Shown: positions 44,101 through 57,800 of the stretch, one piece after another
How the letters are laid out: each line of letters starts with the position of its first letter
Numbering within the stretch: the first letter of the stretch is position 1
Origin: Dromiciops gliroides
Taxonomy: Eukaryota > Chordata > Mammalia > Microbiotheria > Microbiotheriidae
Reading direction: 5' to 3'
Length of the DNA stretch: 64,000 nucleotides
NCBI RefSeq assembly: GCF_019393635.1
Contig: NC_057863.1
Span: 639,926,306-639,990,305 of the forward strand
The notes under the pieces: generated by a model
The model's database searches: none
What the model was told of the DNA's origin: nothing
The model's input: the letters and a program-made list of their open reading frames with translations, nothing else
Program-made: the position numbers and the translations under genes

Positions 44101-46351
44101 CCCTAAGTATTCAGCCTGTGTACATTTAGCATTTAATTACCTAGTGCATCACCCCAGTAAAATGTGAGGGCAAGGGATTGTGGGATTTTTTTTGGGGGGT
44201 GGTCTTTGTGTCCCCCAGCTTCTAGCCTGGCACATAGTAGGTGCTTCATTTATGCTCCCTGAGTTGAATGGAGTGCCCTTGGCCTTAGGGTGCAGAGAAA
44301 AATGCCTCTTTTTTTATGTTTGAAAGAAAAGAGATTTGGTTTCTGGGCCCGGCTCTCCACCCAGGTCTCCCATCCCAGCATACAGGGGCCAAGTTACACC
44401 CATGGAAAATTGAATCTGGGCTAAGCCTTGACCCTCCAGCCTTTGGCCTTGCTCTCCAGGCTGCGGCCTCCCCTTTCCCAGGCTGGGGGCCATCTGATGG
44501 GACATTCTGCACCTCAGCCAAGTTGGGGCCCATCCCCCTTCTGAGGTTTCCCCCTGTCCTCCCTCCCCCAACTACCCCTGCCAACACTAAAAATACCCCT
44601 GGCTTCCTCCTCCTCCCTGTCCCTTCCCCCCTCGAGTTCAATTGTTCTGGACTCCCCTGGGCTTCCTGGGATGGAGAGCGAAAGCGGCTGTTTCCATGGG
44701 CTTTGGAGTCCGGCCCAGAGCAGCTCCTGGAGGGAGGAGGGGGCAGGGAGGGAGACAGCCCAGCTTTGGGGTGGTCACTGTGCAGGGGTTGTCCCAGACA
44801 GGCAGGGGGACAAGTGCACAGGAGCCTGGGCACGAACCCGGAAGACAGCTGCTGCATGCCCAGGGTGGGACCTTCCTTGGGAGATGAGGCAGTGGGCTAG
44901 GTCATCTCCCTTCTAGGACTAATGATGGGTGAGTCTCCACTCCCCCGGTCACTGGCTAGATAAGAAGCCTTGGGAGGTGTGGACTGGTGCCACATTGCAT
45001 CTTCCTGCAGGGGATCATCACCACTGGGGGGTCCTGGACCCCGTGGGCAAACTGGTGAGGCCCACGGATCCTGTCTCAGAATTAGGTTAATTTTAAATGT
45101 GTTGCAATTCAGTTACTAAAATGTTTTTTTAAAACCAAGTTCCCAGAACCCAGGTGAAGATGCCAGGTTGTGGGCATAGTTTTAGGGGTTTCCCTGGGCA
45201 CCCAGATTGGGGCATCTATGCAGGCTGCTCAGCTGAATACATTTCTCTTTGGCAGTGTTCTATCTCAGGTGTCACAAGGGTTCTGGATATTGGGGTGGGT
45301 AACACAGTGGGGCACAAAGAGTATTGGGAAAATCTTCAAGAAACAGCTTTCAAATCAGAGCCTCAGTTTCCTCATCTGTAAACCGAGGGAGTAGAACCCC
45401 CATTATCTCTAAGCCCTGAATCCGTGGTCCCTTGACCAATGGGAGCCTTCGCTGCGCCTCAGTTTCTTCATCTGTAAATTGAGGGGGGTCAGACCTCTCA
45501 GGTCCCTTTCGCCCCTCAGTGTGTGATTCTGTGTCCAGGAAAATGGGGACAGCGCCCGTGCCTCCCTCCCACACAGCCCTCAGGTGAGATGACGTCTGGT
45601 AAGGGTCCTGCCTTATCTACCTCTGTGGTAGCAGTTGTTATCCTCATGGGGGAGGAGAGGGAGCCCCTGCCTGCCCCTCTGTGGGCACACATTCAAGTCT
45701 GCAGAATGTGCACGATGTCAGCTGTAGGAAATTCTGGGGATGCCAAGACTCAAAACCAGCTTACATTCTATCAGAAGGAAGGAACAGGTGTATGGAAAAA
45801 CCAGCACAGGCATTGTGGTGGGGTGTGGTAGATGGGGCAATAAACTGGGTTCAAATCCTGCCTTTGTGGCTCACTACCTGCACAGATCATTTAACACCTC
45901 TCGGTTTAACCTCAGTTTCTTCATCTGTAAAGTGGGTGTGGAGGGGGTCCTGTCTTGCTCTAAATCTAAGATCTTGTGAGAAATGCCAACTCTTTCCCTG
46001 GGGGGAGGGGGGGAACGGGGGAGTCGGGAGGTAGGGACGGCCACACTGATGCCTCAGAGGGAGGCTGAGGAGAAGGTGGGGGGGGCAGGTGTTTGTAGCG
46101 TTAGTTTGCTCATCTGGCAAATAGGGATGTTACTGGTGTGACCTCTGGCACGGTGTTCTTGTGAAGATCAGTGGGACCGAGGATGTGAGATGCCTTGTAG
46201 GCATCTGTTATCGGTGGTTCATCTTGCCTGGGCTCTTCTCCATCCAGGCTGAGCTGATGGAGAACCTTGGTGGGGTAGGGGGAGTCAGAGGAGACCCTGC
46301 AGTCTGTGAGGGAGGCAGGATGTTCTGGGAGGCCTCTCCCTGGTCAAGGGC

Positions 46352-46400
<49 letters not shown>

Positions 46401-48820
46401 TTTGCCCCCTCATGGCTGGGGAATTCCCAGAGGGTGAGTCGTCACCCTTGTCCTGGAAAGAGGAGGCAGTCTGGGACGTAGTGGGTTGGGTGCTGCTGAG
46501 GACCCAGCCCTTTGTTCAAATGATCATGACATTGGGGAGTTTTTTTGGGGGGAGTTGGCCTTGGCTTGGGCGGGGGCTAGTTACAATCTGTGATGAGAGA
46601 CGAAGGATTGGGTTACTCAATCACATGGTCTCTGCACACTTTTCCAGCTGCCTGGCACACATGCAAGGCAGGGCAAGGCAGGGTGCCCGGCTCTGGCCCT
46701 AGGCCCGGGCAGGAAGGTCCAGCTGTGACTGCCCTTCTTTGGGAGATGGGGGGAAGGGGGAAGGTAAGCCCCTTATACCCCTCACACACCCATGGTCCTC
46801 ATCTTCCCCAACCGCTCCACACACACAAATGGGACGGCTAGGTGGTACAGTGGATAGAGCACTGACCCTGGAGTCAGGAGGACCTGAGTTCAAATCTGGC
46901 CTCAGACATTTAATACTTACTAGCTTTGTGACCTTGGGCAAGTCACTTAACCCTGATTGCCTCCCTTGCAAAAAAGAAAAAAGGTGAATGAGTGGGAGGA
47001 ACACCTCTTTCATCCAGGCTCTTAATAGGGAGAACAAAGTGTTCCCTGGAAAGGGGAGAAAATAGACTTGGAAAGAGAAAAAAATCTCAGGAGGGAAAGG
47101 GGAGATTGAAGGGGGAGGGCCAAAGGACATCCCAGAGGAGAAAGGGAACCCCACAATCCTTGGAAGCGAGCAATTGGCAGAAAAGGAAGGAGCAGGAGAT
47201 TACTAGAATTTTCGCAGATGTGAGCAAAAGCATTGGAAAAAAGCATCTCACGCTGTTCTTGTGGACAAGGTGCTATAGGGGCTGGGGGATGGAGACAGAT
47301 ACCGGGTTTGGGGGGCTCGGTAGAGCAAGTCCTCCATATAACTGGAGAGGAATGAGTCCCTCTGTTCTCTGCCCCATCCAGGCGACCTCTGGAGGTGGTG
47401 CTTGGTGCTGGTGTCACATTCTAGGAAGGTTCCCAAATGTTAAGCTGGACAGTAAGGATGGTCCAAGGCCCTGCATCCATGCTGTTCTGGAAGGCTCCCA
47501 ACTGGGAAGTAGGGGGAGGCTTGCTGACTGCCTTCCCGTTTGCTTTTCTTTTTTAAATTAAAAATTTTCAGTGATCAGACATTAATTTTTTCTCCTCCCC
47601 ACAATACATATGGGGAGTGGGGGGGGGGTGGGACAGAAAAACAAAACTTTTGACAATGTATAGTCAAGCAGACCCACTTCCCCTATTGGCTGTGTCCCAG
47701 AAATGTGGGGCTCCTGCTTCCTGAGCCCTTCGCTCCGTCAGGAGCTGGGGAACCTGCTTCCTTCTTGGTCCTCGGGAGTTGTCTGTGGTGGGTCACCGCA
47801 TCAACCGGAGTTCATCAGTCTTGGATTAGCCCAGTTCTGCTTGGCCCAGAGACTGGAGCAGTGGATAGAAGGTGCAGGGAGGCTACTGTCCACTGAGAGA
47901 TAGTGGAGGAATATTCCTTTCATAGATGGGTTGGACTTGTGGTATCCCTGAAGGTCCCTTCCTGCCTTGAGAAACTGCCTGTCAGGTGAGGGATCATCCA
48001 GTGAGACTTTGAGAAGGAAGCACCAGTTAGTGGTGGGGAGGGACACCTTGGCCTCACGTAGCCTCCTGAGGGGCCCCGAAGCAGCTATTGTTCTGTGTGG
48101 CAATGGTGACAGAGAGCCCAGCCCACCTTCCAGGAGAGTGAGCCCCAGGTGCGATGGAGAGATCCTCCCAAGACTTGTCCGACTTGTCTCCGGCTCACTT
48201 CTGGTGATTCACACAGACACAGCTGATCCTGCCAGCGTCCCACTGGATTAGGAAGTTGGATCAAACACTCTGGGGACATGGGTGGTGTTATCATCACTGC
48301 TGCGTGTCAGAGGCAGGGCCTCAGAGGAGAAAGGGCAGGTTTGGAAAGTGACTGTGTCTGGGATTTGTATTTGTGAACCACAGCCTTTGGCCGGGGACAG
48401 AGCATAGGGTACCTAGAGAGGGTGGGCAAAAACTACATTGGCCTGGAGTCTGGCAATTCTAAGCAAAAGAGATCTTACCTGCAAAGGAACAATCCTCTAA
48501 GCTGCTAGATGATGGTAGTGATGGTGGTGGTAATAGCCAGCATTCATTCATTTGTTTGTTTATTCGTTCATTTATTCACCCACTCGTTTATTCCTTTGTT
48601 CATTCATTCATTTGTTCATTCCTTTGTTCATTCATTCATTCACTCATTCATTTATTCATTTGTTCATTCCTTTGTTCATTCCTTTATTCATTTTTCTGTT
48701 CATTCACTTATTCATTTGTTCATTCCTTTGTTTGTTCATTTGTTTGTTCATTCATTTAATTACTCATTCATTTATTTATTTCTATCTCTATAGATATAGC
48801 TATATACAGATATATAGTTC

Positions 48821-48896
<76 letters not shown>

Positions 48897-51800
48897 CATC
48901 CATCCATCCAATCATTTTAAGGTGTGTAAAGCTGTTTACAACAATTATCTCATTCCATCCTCACAACCACCCTGGCAGGTAGGAGCTATTATTATTTCCA
49001 CCTTACAGATGAAGAGACTGAGGCAGATGGAGGTTAAGTGACTGGCCCAGGGTATACAGTGAGTGAGTATGGGAGGCCAGGTTTGACTCCAGGTCTGGCT
49101 TGCTCTGCTTCTTGTGCTTTCAGGTTGCCTCTAGGCACACCACAGAAAGTACACCATAGGAAGAATAGCTTCTAGATCTAGAAGGGTAAGGGCCCTCAGA
49201 TGCCCTCTGATCCAACCCCTCATTTTTATTGTTGTTCTGTCATGTCTGACTCTTTGTGACCCCATTTGGGGTTTTCTTGGCAAAGATACTGGTGTGGTTT
49301 GGGGACAGCTAGGTGATGCAGTGCAGAGAGCACTGGCCCTGGAGTCAGGAGGACCTGAGTTAAAATCTCACCTCAGACACTTATTAGCTGTGTGACCCTG
49401 GGCAAGTCACTTAACTCCAATTGCCTTAAACATCCTGGCCATCTCTGGTTGTCCTGATGTATATATCTTGCTATATCTTGACTCTGGAGGAGAGGGTGAG
49501 GTTGGTGACAGCCCTCCCTCACTTAAATCCAATTCACTGCAAGTCATGACATCCCCTCCCCATGCCATGGTCCTCTTCGAGAACAAAGGGCAAACAACAG
49601 CCAGAGATGTTTGCTATTTCCTTCTCCAGCTCACTTTACAGATGAGGAAACTGAGACAAACCGGGTTGAGTGACTTGCCCAGAGTCACACTGTCAGTAAG
49701 CGTCTGAGTCTAGATTTGAACTCAGAAAAATGAGTCTTCCTGACTCCAGGCCTGGTGCTGTATGCTCCATGGCTCCCCCTAGCTGCCCCCAGCACAGTGA
49801 GTACCTGGCCAGTAATTTCAGTGTTCTGAAGATGCCTGTTGAGTGAGTGAATGAATGAATGAATGAATGAATGAATGAATGAATGAATGAGGATGGGGGA
49901 GATGCTGTCTGAGACTAGTTTGTCTGACAAACATCCGAGGATTTTAGTAACAGCTAAAAATGAGAAGCCTTCTTGGTTGCCATCTGAGTGATGTTCGCAC
50001 CCCATTTTAGGAAGGGCTCCGACAGATGGGGAAGCGTCCAGAGGAGGGCACCCCGGATGGGGGAGGGCCTTGTCTCCATGTCAGTGGGGAAGAAGTTGAA
50101 GGTTCTAGAGATGAGAAGGCTTGGAGTTGGGGGGCGGAGAGCGGGTGTCAGCCGCCGTCAGGGATTGGCAGCGCTATCACATGGAAGTGGGGTTAGGCTG
50201 ATCCTGCTTGCCCCCCGAGGCTAGGACAAGGACTATTGGGGGCTGAAGAGGAGTCAGGAGAATCTTCCGAAGAGTTAGATCTGTCCCTGCCTGTAATAGG
50301 GCATCCCGGGAGGCAGAGGGCTCCCCCTCCTGCAAGGGCTTCAAGCAGAGGACAGGTTGTATCAATAACCAGCCAAGAAGCATTATTAGGCACCTCCCCT
50401 GTGCCAGGAGCTGGGCTAATGCCTGGAGACATGGAGACCAAAAGGAAAATGAAAAGTCAGGCCGTGGTACCTGGGTACCAGGAGAGGCCTTTGGTAGGGA
50501 GTGGGAGGAGTAAGTAAAGGGTCCTATAAGGCAGGGGGGAGGGGACTGTGCATTCCAGGCATGGGCTGGGAGAGGGGGGAGAGGAGTCCTGGGTGAGGAG
50601 CAAGGAGAAAGCCAAGTTAAGCCAACGAGCACTTATTAAACACTTGCTGTATGCCAGCCACTGGGCTAAGGGTACTAAGAAAGGATACTAAGAAAGGCAA
50701 GCGACAGCCCCGGTTCTCAGAGTCCACTGGAAGGGACGATGTGCAGATTTGTCTACACCTCCTCTATCCAGGATAAACTGGAAGTATAATCCATCAAGGG
50801 AAGGCCAAGGGCCCCAGAAGGCAGACACGGGGAAGATGAGGGATGGGGGGGGGCAGCCAGAGAAAGCTCCCGGGACTGAGGGAGGGAGTGTCTTGTGGTG
50901 GAATGGCCCAGAGGCCAGTGGCCTCCATTGAGCTGAGGGAAGCTGCCCCTCCCGGTTGGGGCTGGGGGCCCCAAAGTTGGGCTCCTGCCGGGTGCTGAGA
51001 CGCTCGTTTCCCGTCTCACTGGTTTCTTCACTCTTCAGGGTGGTGAAGGAAGAGATTTCTGATGACAACGCCAAGCTACCCTGTTTCAATGGCAGAGTCG
51101 TCTCTTGGGTGAGTGGGACCTGGGGGACCTTGTGGCAGGGGTCAGCGTCCCGAGGGGTGTGGGGTTGAGTGAGGGGGTCCTGGATTAGGGGGAGGGTCAG
51201 GTTAGTTCTGATTTCATGCTGGTGGTTACATCATCAGGAGCTTGGGTCAGGGGTGGGTTTCTGGGGGTCTGAGTCTCTTGTTCCTCTGCAGCTGGTCCTG
51301 GCAGAGAATGCCCACTCTGACGCTGGATCTCAGTGCACCGAGAGCCACACAGACCTGCCCCCACCCATCGAGCGGACTGGGGGCATCGGGGACTCCCGGC
51401 CACCCTCCTTTCAGTAAGGGTTCCCTCATTCTCTTAGGGGCTTAGAGCAGGGAGATGATGGAGCTGTGATGAGGGTGTGGTGTGAGACTGGCTCAGCCGG
51501 TGGTTTGAAATTGCAGACTATACCTGGTGCCTGTACTGGCCTTTGATATTGGGCTTAAATCACATCTGTAAATATTGAGGATACCCAAGAAGTCATCTTT
51601 GGGGTAAGGAGAGGCAGGCCCTTGAGATCCTGCCCAGAGGAATCCTGGGGGGACTCAGAGAACCCCCTCTCCCTCCCTCCAGTTCAGTTCTACAAACAAG
51701 ACCCGGCCTTAGGAAACTTGAACACCCCCATGGTGGTGACCTTACCAGATCATACTGCTGATCCCACCAGAGGGAAGTGTAACTGGGGTGGGGTGATCAG

Positions 51801-54800
51801 CCCTTTGCTGCAGGGCACCAGATTTTAAGGGTGCTCAGAACACTTGGAACCCTTCAGCAATATAGAAACAGCTGAGCTCAGCTCCTGGTTAGCAAGAAGA
51901 ACCAGTTATAATTGGAAGCTACCAGATGGCAGGCAGGTGGGTCAGGGGGAGTGCCTCCCCACCGTCCATCCCAAGGTCTCCATCATCCCTGCTCTCTTCC
52001 TAAACTTGGGGAAAGTTTCATGCAACAGAATTCCCTGGTTTGGGCTCCGCCTCTTCTCCTCCTTCCCGCCCCCAGTTATTCCCTTGAGCTGATGTTTCCT
52101 GCTACAGACCAGGGTTAATTAAGCCTTGCCCCTGAATTATGACAACCCATGGTGGCCTCGGATACCTGGCTCTCAGCTACTGGTCTACGCTGCCCTCTGC
52201 TGGCCAGGCCAGTAGCTCCCATTTCATAGGCTCATAAGCCATCTAGTTCAATAGCTTCATTTTACAGATAGGAAACTAAGGCCCTGAAAGTTCTCAGTGT
52301 CTTGTCAGGTTTCAGGGTTGGGGGTTGAATTCAGTTCCTCTGGTTCCAAACCCAACCAGTTAGTTAATAAGCATTTATTGAGTGCTTACTCTGTGCTAAG
52401 GGCTGGGGATTGGAAAAAAGGGCAAGGAGCTTACAGTCTAATAGGGAGATGATATGCAAACAGCCAGATACCTGCCTCCCGATGTTTGATTGGCATAGCT
52501 TTGCCCTGGAAGGAGGAGGGCCCCCAGAAGTCCTTCCTGCCTCAGGGGCAGGCCAGGGCTCTGATGTGGAGGGTCCGTGACATGCCCCTGGGTCTCCTCA
52601 CAGCCCCAATGCCGCCAGCAGCCGAGATGGGCTGGACAATGAGACCGGCACAGAGTCTGTGGTCAGCCACCGGCGGGACCGGCACCGGCGGCGGAACCGT
52701 GAGGGCCACGAAGATGGTAAGACTGCTGGGGTGGGGAGAATCTTCCAAAAGGGTTCTCCCATTCTCCTCTGGGACTGACTGTCCCTTTGAGGGGTCCTTC
52801 TGCCATTAAGGTGACTCAAAGCTAGTGCCACCCCCAGCTCTGAGATCCTGTGCGAGCAAGGCCATTGAGTCCTATTGTCCTGTTTTACAGATAGGGAAAC
52901 TGAGTCCCAGAAAGACAAGGTGATTTTCCCAGGGTCTTCAGGGTAGCCGTTGGGACGCCAAAGCCTTGGCTGCTTGGAATACTAAACTTTGCTCCTGGAG
53001 GTGCCCCTGGAGGAGGTCACTGCCCTGTGTGGGGTTCTGGAGCAGCCCTTTGAGTTAGGGGGTCATGTGGGTGGATGGTGGGGTTAGCCTGGAAGGCCTC
53101 ACCGTGGTTGAGCTGCCGCTGGAAGGAGGCCCCCCAGGGGCAGGCTGCTGACATCAGCCCAGTGTCCCTCCCTGACCTGCTGTGCCCACTGCCGTAGCCC
53201 CTCGGATCAATGGGCACCCAAAGCTGGAGCGTCGCCGTGAGCCCGGCACCTATGACAGCGCCTCCACCGTGCTGAGTAGTGAGCTGGAGTCCAGCAGTTT
53301 TATCGACTCAGAGGATGAAGACACCAGCAGGTGGGAGCCACCAGGGCCTTGGCTGGCAATTCAGAGACAGATGCCCAGGGGGCAGCTAGGTGGCACAGTG
53401 GATAAAGCACAGGCCTTGGATTCAGGAGGACCTGAGTTCAAATTTGACCTCAGATGCTTGACACTTACTAGCTATGTGACCCTGGGCAAATCACTTAACC
53501 TTCATTGCCCCGCAAAAAAAATGAAAACAAAACAAAATGAAAATAAAAATAAAAAACCTTAATCCCCCCCCCCTCAAAAAAACCCCCAAAACCCAAAGAC
53601 AGATGCCCAGAGGCCAAGTTTGGTCCCTTCCCGGGGGTGGCTTCTGGGCCGCATAGATCTGGGTCTGGTCTGGAGGGGATCTCTGCATCCTGGGAGTTCT
53701 GTGTGGCCTCGGCTGGGGTGGAAATCATTCTAGATCTAAGTCAGGGGTGGTGAGGGGGGGTATACCCCAGGGAGTGGGGCTAGGGGATGTCTGCTGAGCC
53801 GTTGGGGTCCCCAGCTCAGGGCAGGGCTAGACCAGACTCACAGAGATGTTGGGCTCCCCAGGCTGAGCAGCTCCACGGAGCAGAGCACATCCTCCCGGCT
53901 CATTCGGAAGCACAAACGCCGGCGGAGAAAACAAAGGATGCGCCAGATTGACCGGGTACGGGAAGCAGGGGGGGCTGGGGGCAGCGGGGGCTGGGTGAGT
54001 GGGGAGATGGGGTCCCCACTTACAGTCCTCCCTCCTGCTTCCTCAGTCCTCCTCATTCAGCAGCATCACGGACTCTACCATGTCTCTCAACATCATCACG
54101 GTTACACTCAACATGGGTAAGGCTGAATGGCCCTGGGCCCCGCCCCCTCCTCTCATAGCCCAGGACTCGGCCCCTCTAGGGGTTGGCACCCCCTCCCCAC
54201 ATAGGCGGCTCTCACCCTCTTAAGTGTGAAACAAGGCCACGGGCTTCCGTCCCCAGGGCTACCACCCCAGGCATCCAGACAGAAATTGTAGAGTTCCCCA
54301 TGTTGGTCTCCTGAGGTAGGGCTCCTTGTTCTCCCCCTCCCCGCCATGGCCTTAGCTCTTATCCTGGACTCTGCCCTCCTTGCCCAAGCTCTCCTCCTCC
54401 CCCATTCCCTTAGGTGGGGCCTTGGGGTTCCCCCTCGCTTGATATAAGGAGGTAGCAAGGAGTCCCCTTCTCATTCGCCCAGTCTCTGGGACACCAGACA
54501 ACCCTGTTCTCCTCCGGACGACGTTGAGGCCCACCGTTTGTCCCAGGCAGCCAGACTGCCATTCTGGAGAGCAGGGTCGGGGGGCTCTGGGCCAGGGCTG
54601 GGCTGTTAGGCTCAGCCTCTGATTCTGCTTTTTCCCCTCCTCCAGAGAAATACAACTTCTTGGGCATCAGCATCGTGGGGCAGAGTAATGACCGGGGAGA
54701 CGGCGGCATCTACATTGGCTCGATCATGAAGGGTGGCGCGGTGGCTGCTGACGGCCGGATCGAGCCTGGGGACATGCTGCTGCAGGTGGGACCCCCGGCT

Positions 54801-57800
54801 CGCCCCTTCCTCTCTCTCCCACCCTCTGGCTAGGCTCACTGCTGTGCTCCAGGCACCTGGAGGATGACCCAGGCCAGGAAGTAGTGCAGGTTCAGCGTCT
54901 CCGGGTCATTCCGAAGACTCAGTACCCCGTCAGTCAGTCACGAGCATTGATTAAGTCCTTACTGTGTGCCTGCCACTGCCCTGTGGGCTGAGTGTACTAA
55001 AGAAAGTCATAAACTTAGTCCCTGCTTTCAAGGAGCTTACAGTCTCATGGGGAGAGAACCTACAGACTCTGAAGATAGGCACGGGGGAGGGCATGGGACC
55101 TTGGAAGCCAGTTGGTCCAGCCCCTGCACCGTTTCATAGAGGAGAAAACCGAGGCACTGGAGAAAGTGACTTGGCCAGTGTCAAAGAGCTAATCGTTCTG
55201 GGAGGGCCAGGATTTGTGGGGAGCAGCCGGGGCTATCCCAGCTCTGCCCTGCCCCATCGACCTCTGTCTTTGCACTCGCAGGTGAATGACGTCAACTTTG
55301 AGAACATGAGCAATGATGATGCCGTGCGGGTCCTGAGGGAAATTGTCTCCAAGCCTGGGTGAGTGGGCAGGGGCATCCCAGACCAGGCTGTAGCATGAGG
55401 GGTCCGGCTGGAGAGCCCAGGGACCAGGGGGCAGGGAGGCTCTGCGTGGATGAGGGATGTGGAGGGGCAATGACCAAGGGCCCTGTCTCCCTTCCCTCTA
55501 GACCCATCAGCCTCACGGTGGCCAAGTGCTGGGACCCCACACCCAGGAGCTACTTCACCATCCCCCGGGGTAAGTGATGCCTTTCCACACCACCTCTTCC
55601 TCCCCCTCCTCCATTTGAGGAGGGGCCTCACGCTGGACCTTCTACGGCCCCGTCTGCCCCAGTCTCAACCCTCCCTGCCTGGGCCTGCCTCAAGGGTGAT
55701 TCTCACTTTACTCCCTGACCCCCTCCCACTGTCCTTCCCTCAGACCCGTATCCAACCCTTTTCCTGCCCTAAACCGGGGGCCAGCCCTTCTCAGGGAAAG
55801 AGCCACGTCCTCCCCCTGAGGAACCTCAGGGCTGAGGGGACACAGCAGGGAGCCATTGGAGGCAGGGGCGGGGCGGGGGGGGGCGGCGAGGTGCTATACA
55901 GGGACAACATCTTGGAGGAGGTGAAGTTTGGGGAGGTGAGGGGAATCCAAGAGCAGGTGAGCCCAGCAATGTGAGGGATGGGCCCAGGACATGCTGATAA
56001 GTGAGGAGAGGTGGTGAGGGAAAGGGGCTGGGATGCCCGGCTCAGGAGTTCAGATTTATTCTGAGATGTTTGGCAGCCACCACAGGCTCTTGAGCAGGGG
56101 AGGGACAGGGAGGGAAGGGGATGAGGAGACGACTCTCATGAGCATCCCGGGATCGATCCTGGCCTAATTCTCTCTCTCTTGCCCCTTTCCCATCCACCCG
56201 TCTATGTCTGTCTCTCCTGTGTATCTGTCCCCTGCCCACCGCACCCCCTCATCTTTCTGGTCTCTTCCCCACCCTCCCTCTCTCTCTGTCCTCTCTGCCT
56301 CTCATCCCTCACTGGTCCCTTTGCACCTTCTCCCCTGTCTGTCAATCATGCCCTGTTTGGCCATCTCTTCCCTGCCCCACCGCCTGGCCTGTCCCTCTCT
56401 TACTCCCCACATCTGTCTGTCCATCTCTCTGCTCCCTGTCCGGCCGTCTGTCTGTGTCTCGCCCTCTTTCCTCCTACTCCCCGGCCTGGGGGGCACCAAT
56501 CACAGCTGACCCGGTGCGGCCCATCGACCCGGCCGCGTGGCTGTCGCACACGGCGGCGCTGACGGGAACGTTCCCCCGCTACGGTACGAGCCCCTCCATG
56601 AGCACCATCACATCCACCAGCTCCTCACTAACAAGCTCTATTCCTGACGCAGAAAGTAAGTGGCGGCTCAGACGCCCTGTGGGGCAGAGCCGGGCCCCCC
56701 GGGGAGCCCAGCCCCGGTGCTGACCGACGTGTGCCCAGGGGCTCGCACACCTGCCTGCACACACGTGTCCATATGGACTCACACACCTGCCTGCACACAC
56801 ACGTGTCCATATGGACTCACACACCTGCCTGCATACACACATGTGCATATGGACTCACACACCTGCCTGCAAACACAAGTGTCCATATGGACTCACACAC
56901 CTGCCTGCACAGACACATGCCCATATGGATGTGCATACTTGCCTATACACATGTACACATAGGCTCACATACCTGCCTACACACACGTGTGCACACAGGC
57001 TCATGCACCTGCCTACACACATGTGCACATAGGCTTGCACACACCTGCCCACACACATGTCCATATGGACTCACATGTGTACACACGGGCTCGCACACTT
57101 GCCTACACACATGTGTCCATATGGACTCACACACATGTGCACACAGGCTCACAACATTCCTACACGTGTGCACGTGGGCTTGCACACCTGCCTTCACATA
57201 CATGTGTCCATATGGAATCACACACCTGCCCACACACATGTCCATATGGACTCACATGTGTACACACGGGCTTGCACACTTGCCTACACACATGTGTCCA
57301 TGTGGACTCACACACGTGCACACAGGCTCACAACATTCCTACACATGTGTGCACGTGGGCTTGCACACCTGCCCACACATACATGTGTCCATATGGACTC
57401 ACACACCTGCCTACACACATGTGTGCACATGGGCTTACACAACTGCCTGCACATGCCTATACCGACTTGCATATGTGTCTATATACACATGCACCCAGGC
57501 TCTCACACCTGCCTACACATCCACGTGTCCATATGGACTTGCACACCTGCCTACACACATGTGCACAGGCCCACACACCTACCCACACCCATACATATGT
57601 GCACCTAGGCTTGCACGTGTGTCTATATAGACACATACCTGTATGTACTCCTATGCTCAGACACCTGTCTACACACATACCCACTTGTGCATCCAGGTGT
57701 ACATACCTGCCTACAGAGACACATGTGTACACAGACTTGTACACTTGCCTATGTACACACAGGCTTACAACCTGGCCATCTAGATACATGTGTGTACACA

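Larger units (their letters stand above)
27300..51038 (+). other. DVL1: DVL1 intron 1 (23.7 kb, repeat-rich)
   Basis: The donor is gtcagt and the acceptor ctcttcag. It makes up almost two thirds of the visible gene and is larger than the entire human DVL1 gene as I remember it (about 14 kb). About half is recognisable repeat. Unique stretches of more than 300 bp with no gene seen: 27557-28900, 29246-30092, 33120-33520, 36700-37400, 37740-38540, 39040-39465, 39640-40120, 40353-41230, 41450-42090, 43990-45050, 45152-45350, 45980-46350, 46400-46827, 46983-47540, 47836-48530 and 49890-50340. Some have candidate regulatory motifs listed separately. Confidence 0.9.

Noticed and set aside
44316-44916. 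Overlapping open frames of up to 194 codons in DVL1 intron 1
   Set aside because: Both strands and several frames are open, with no domain, splice context or homology that I recognise. Left as unique intronic DNA.
48509-48920. Phe/His/Ser-rich open frames
   Set aside because: Translation of TTCA/TCTA microsatellite arrays.
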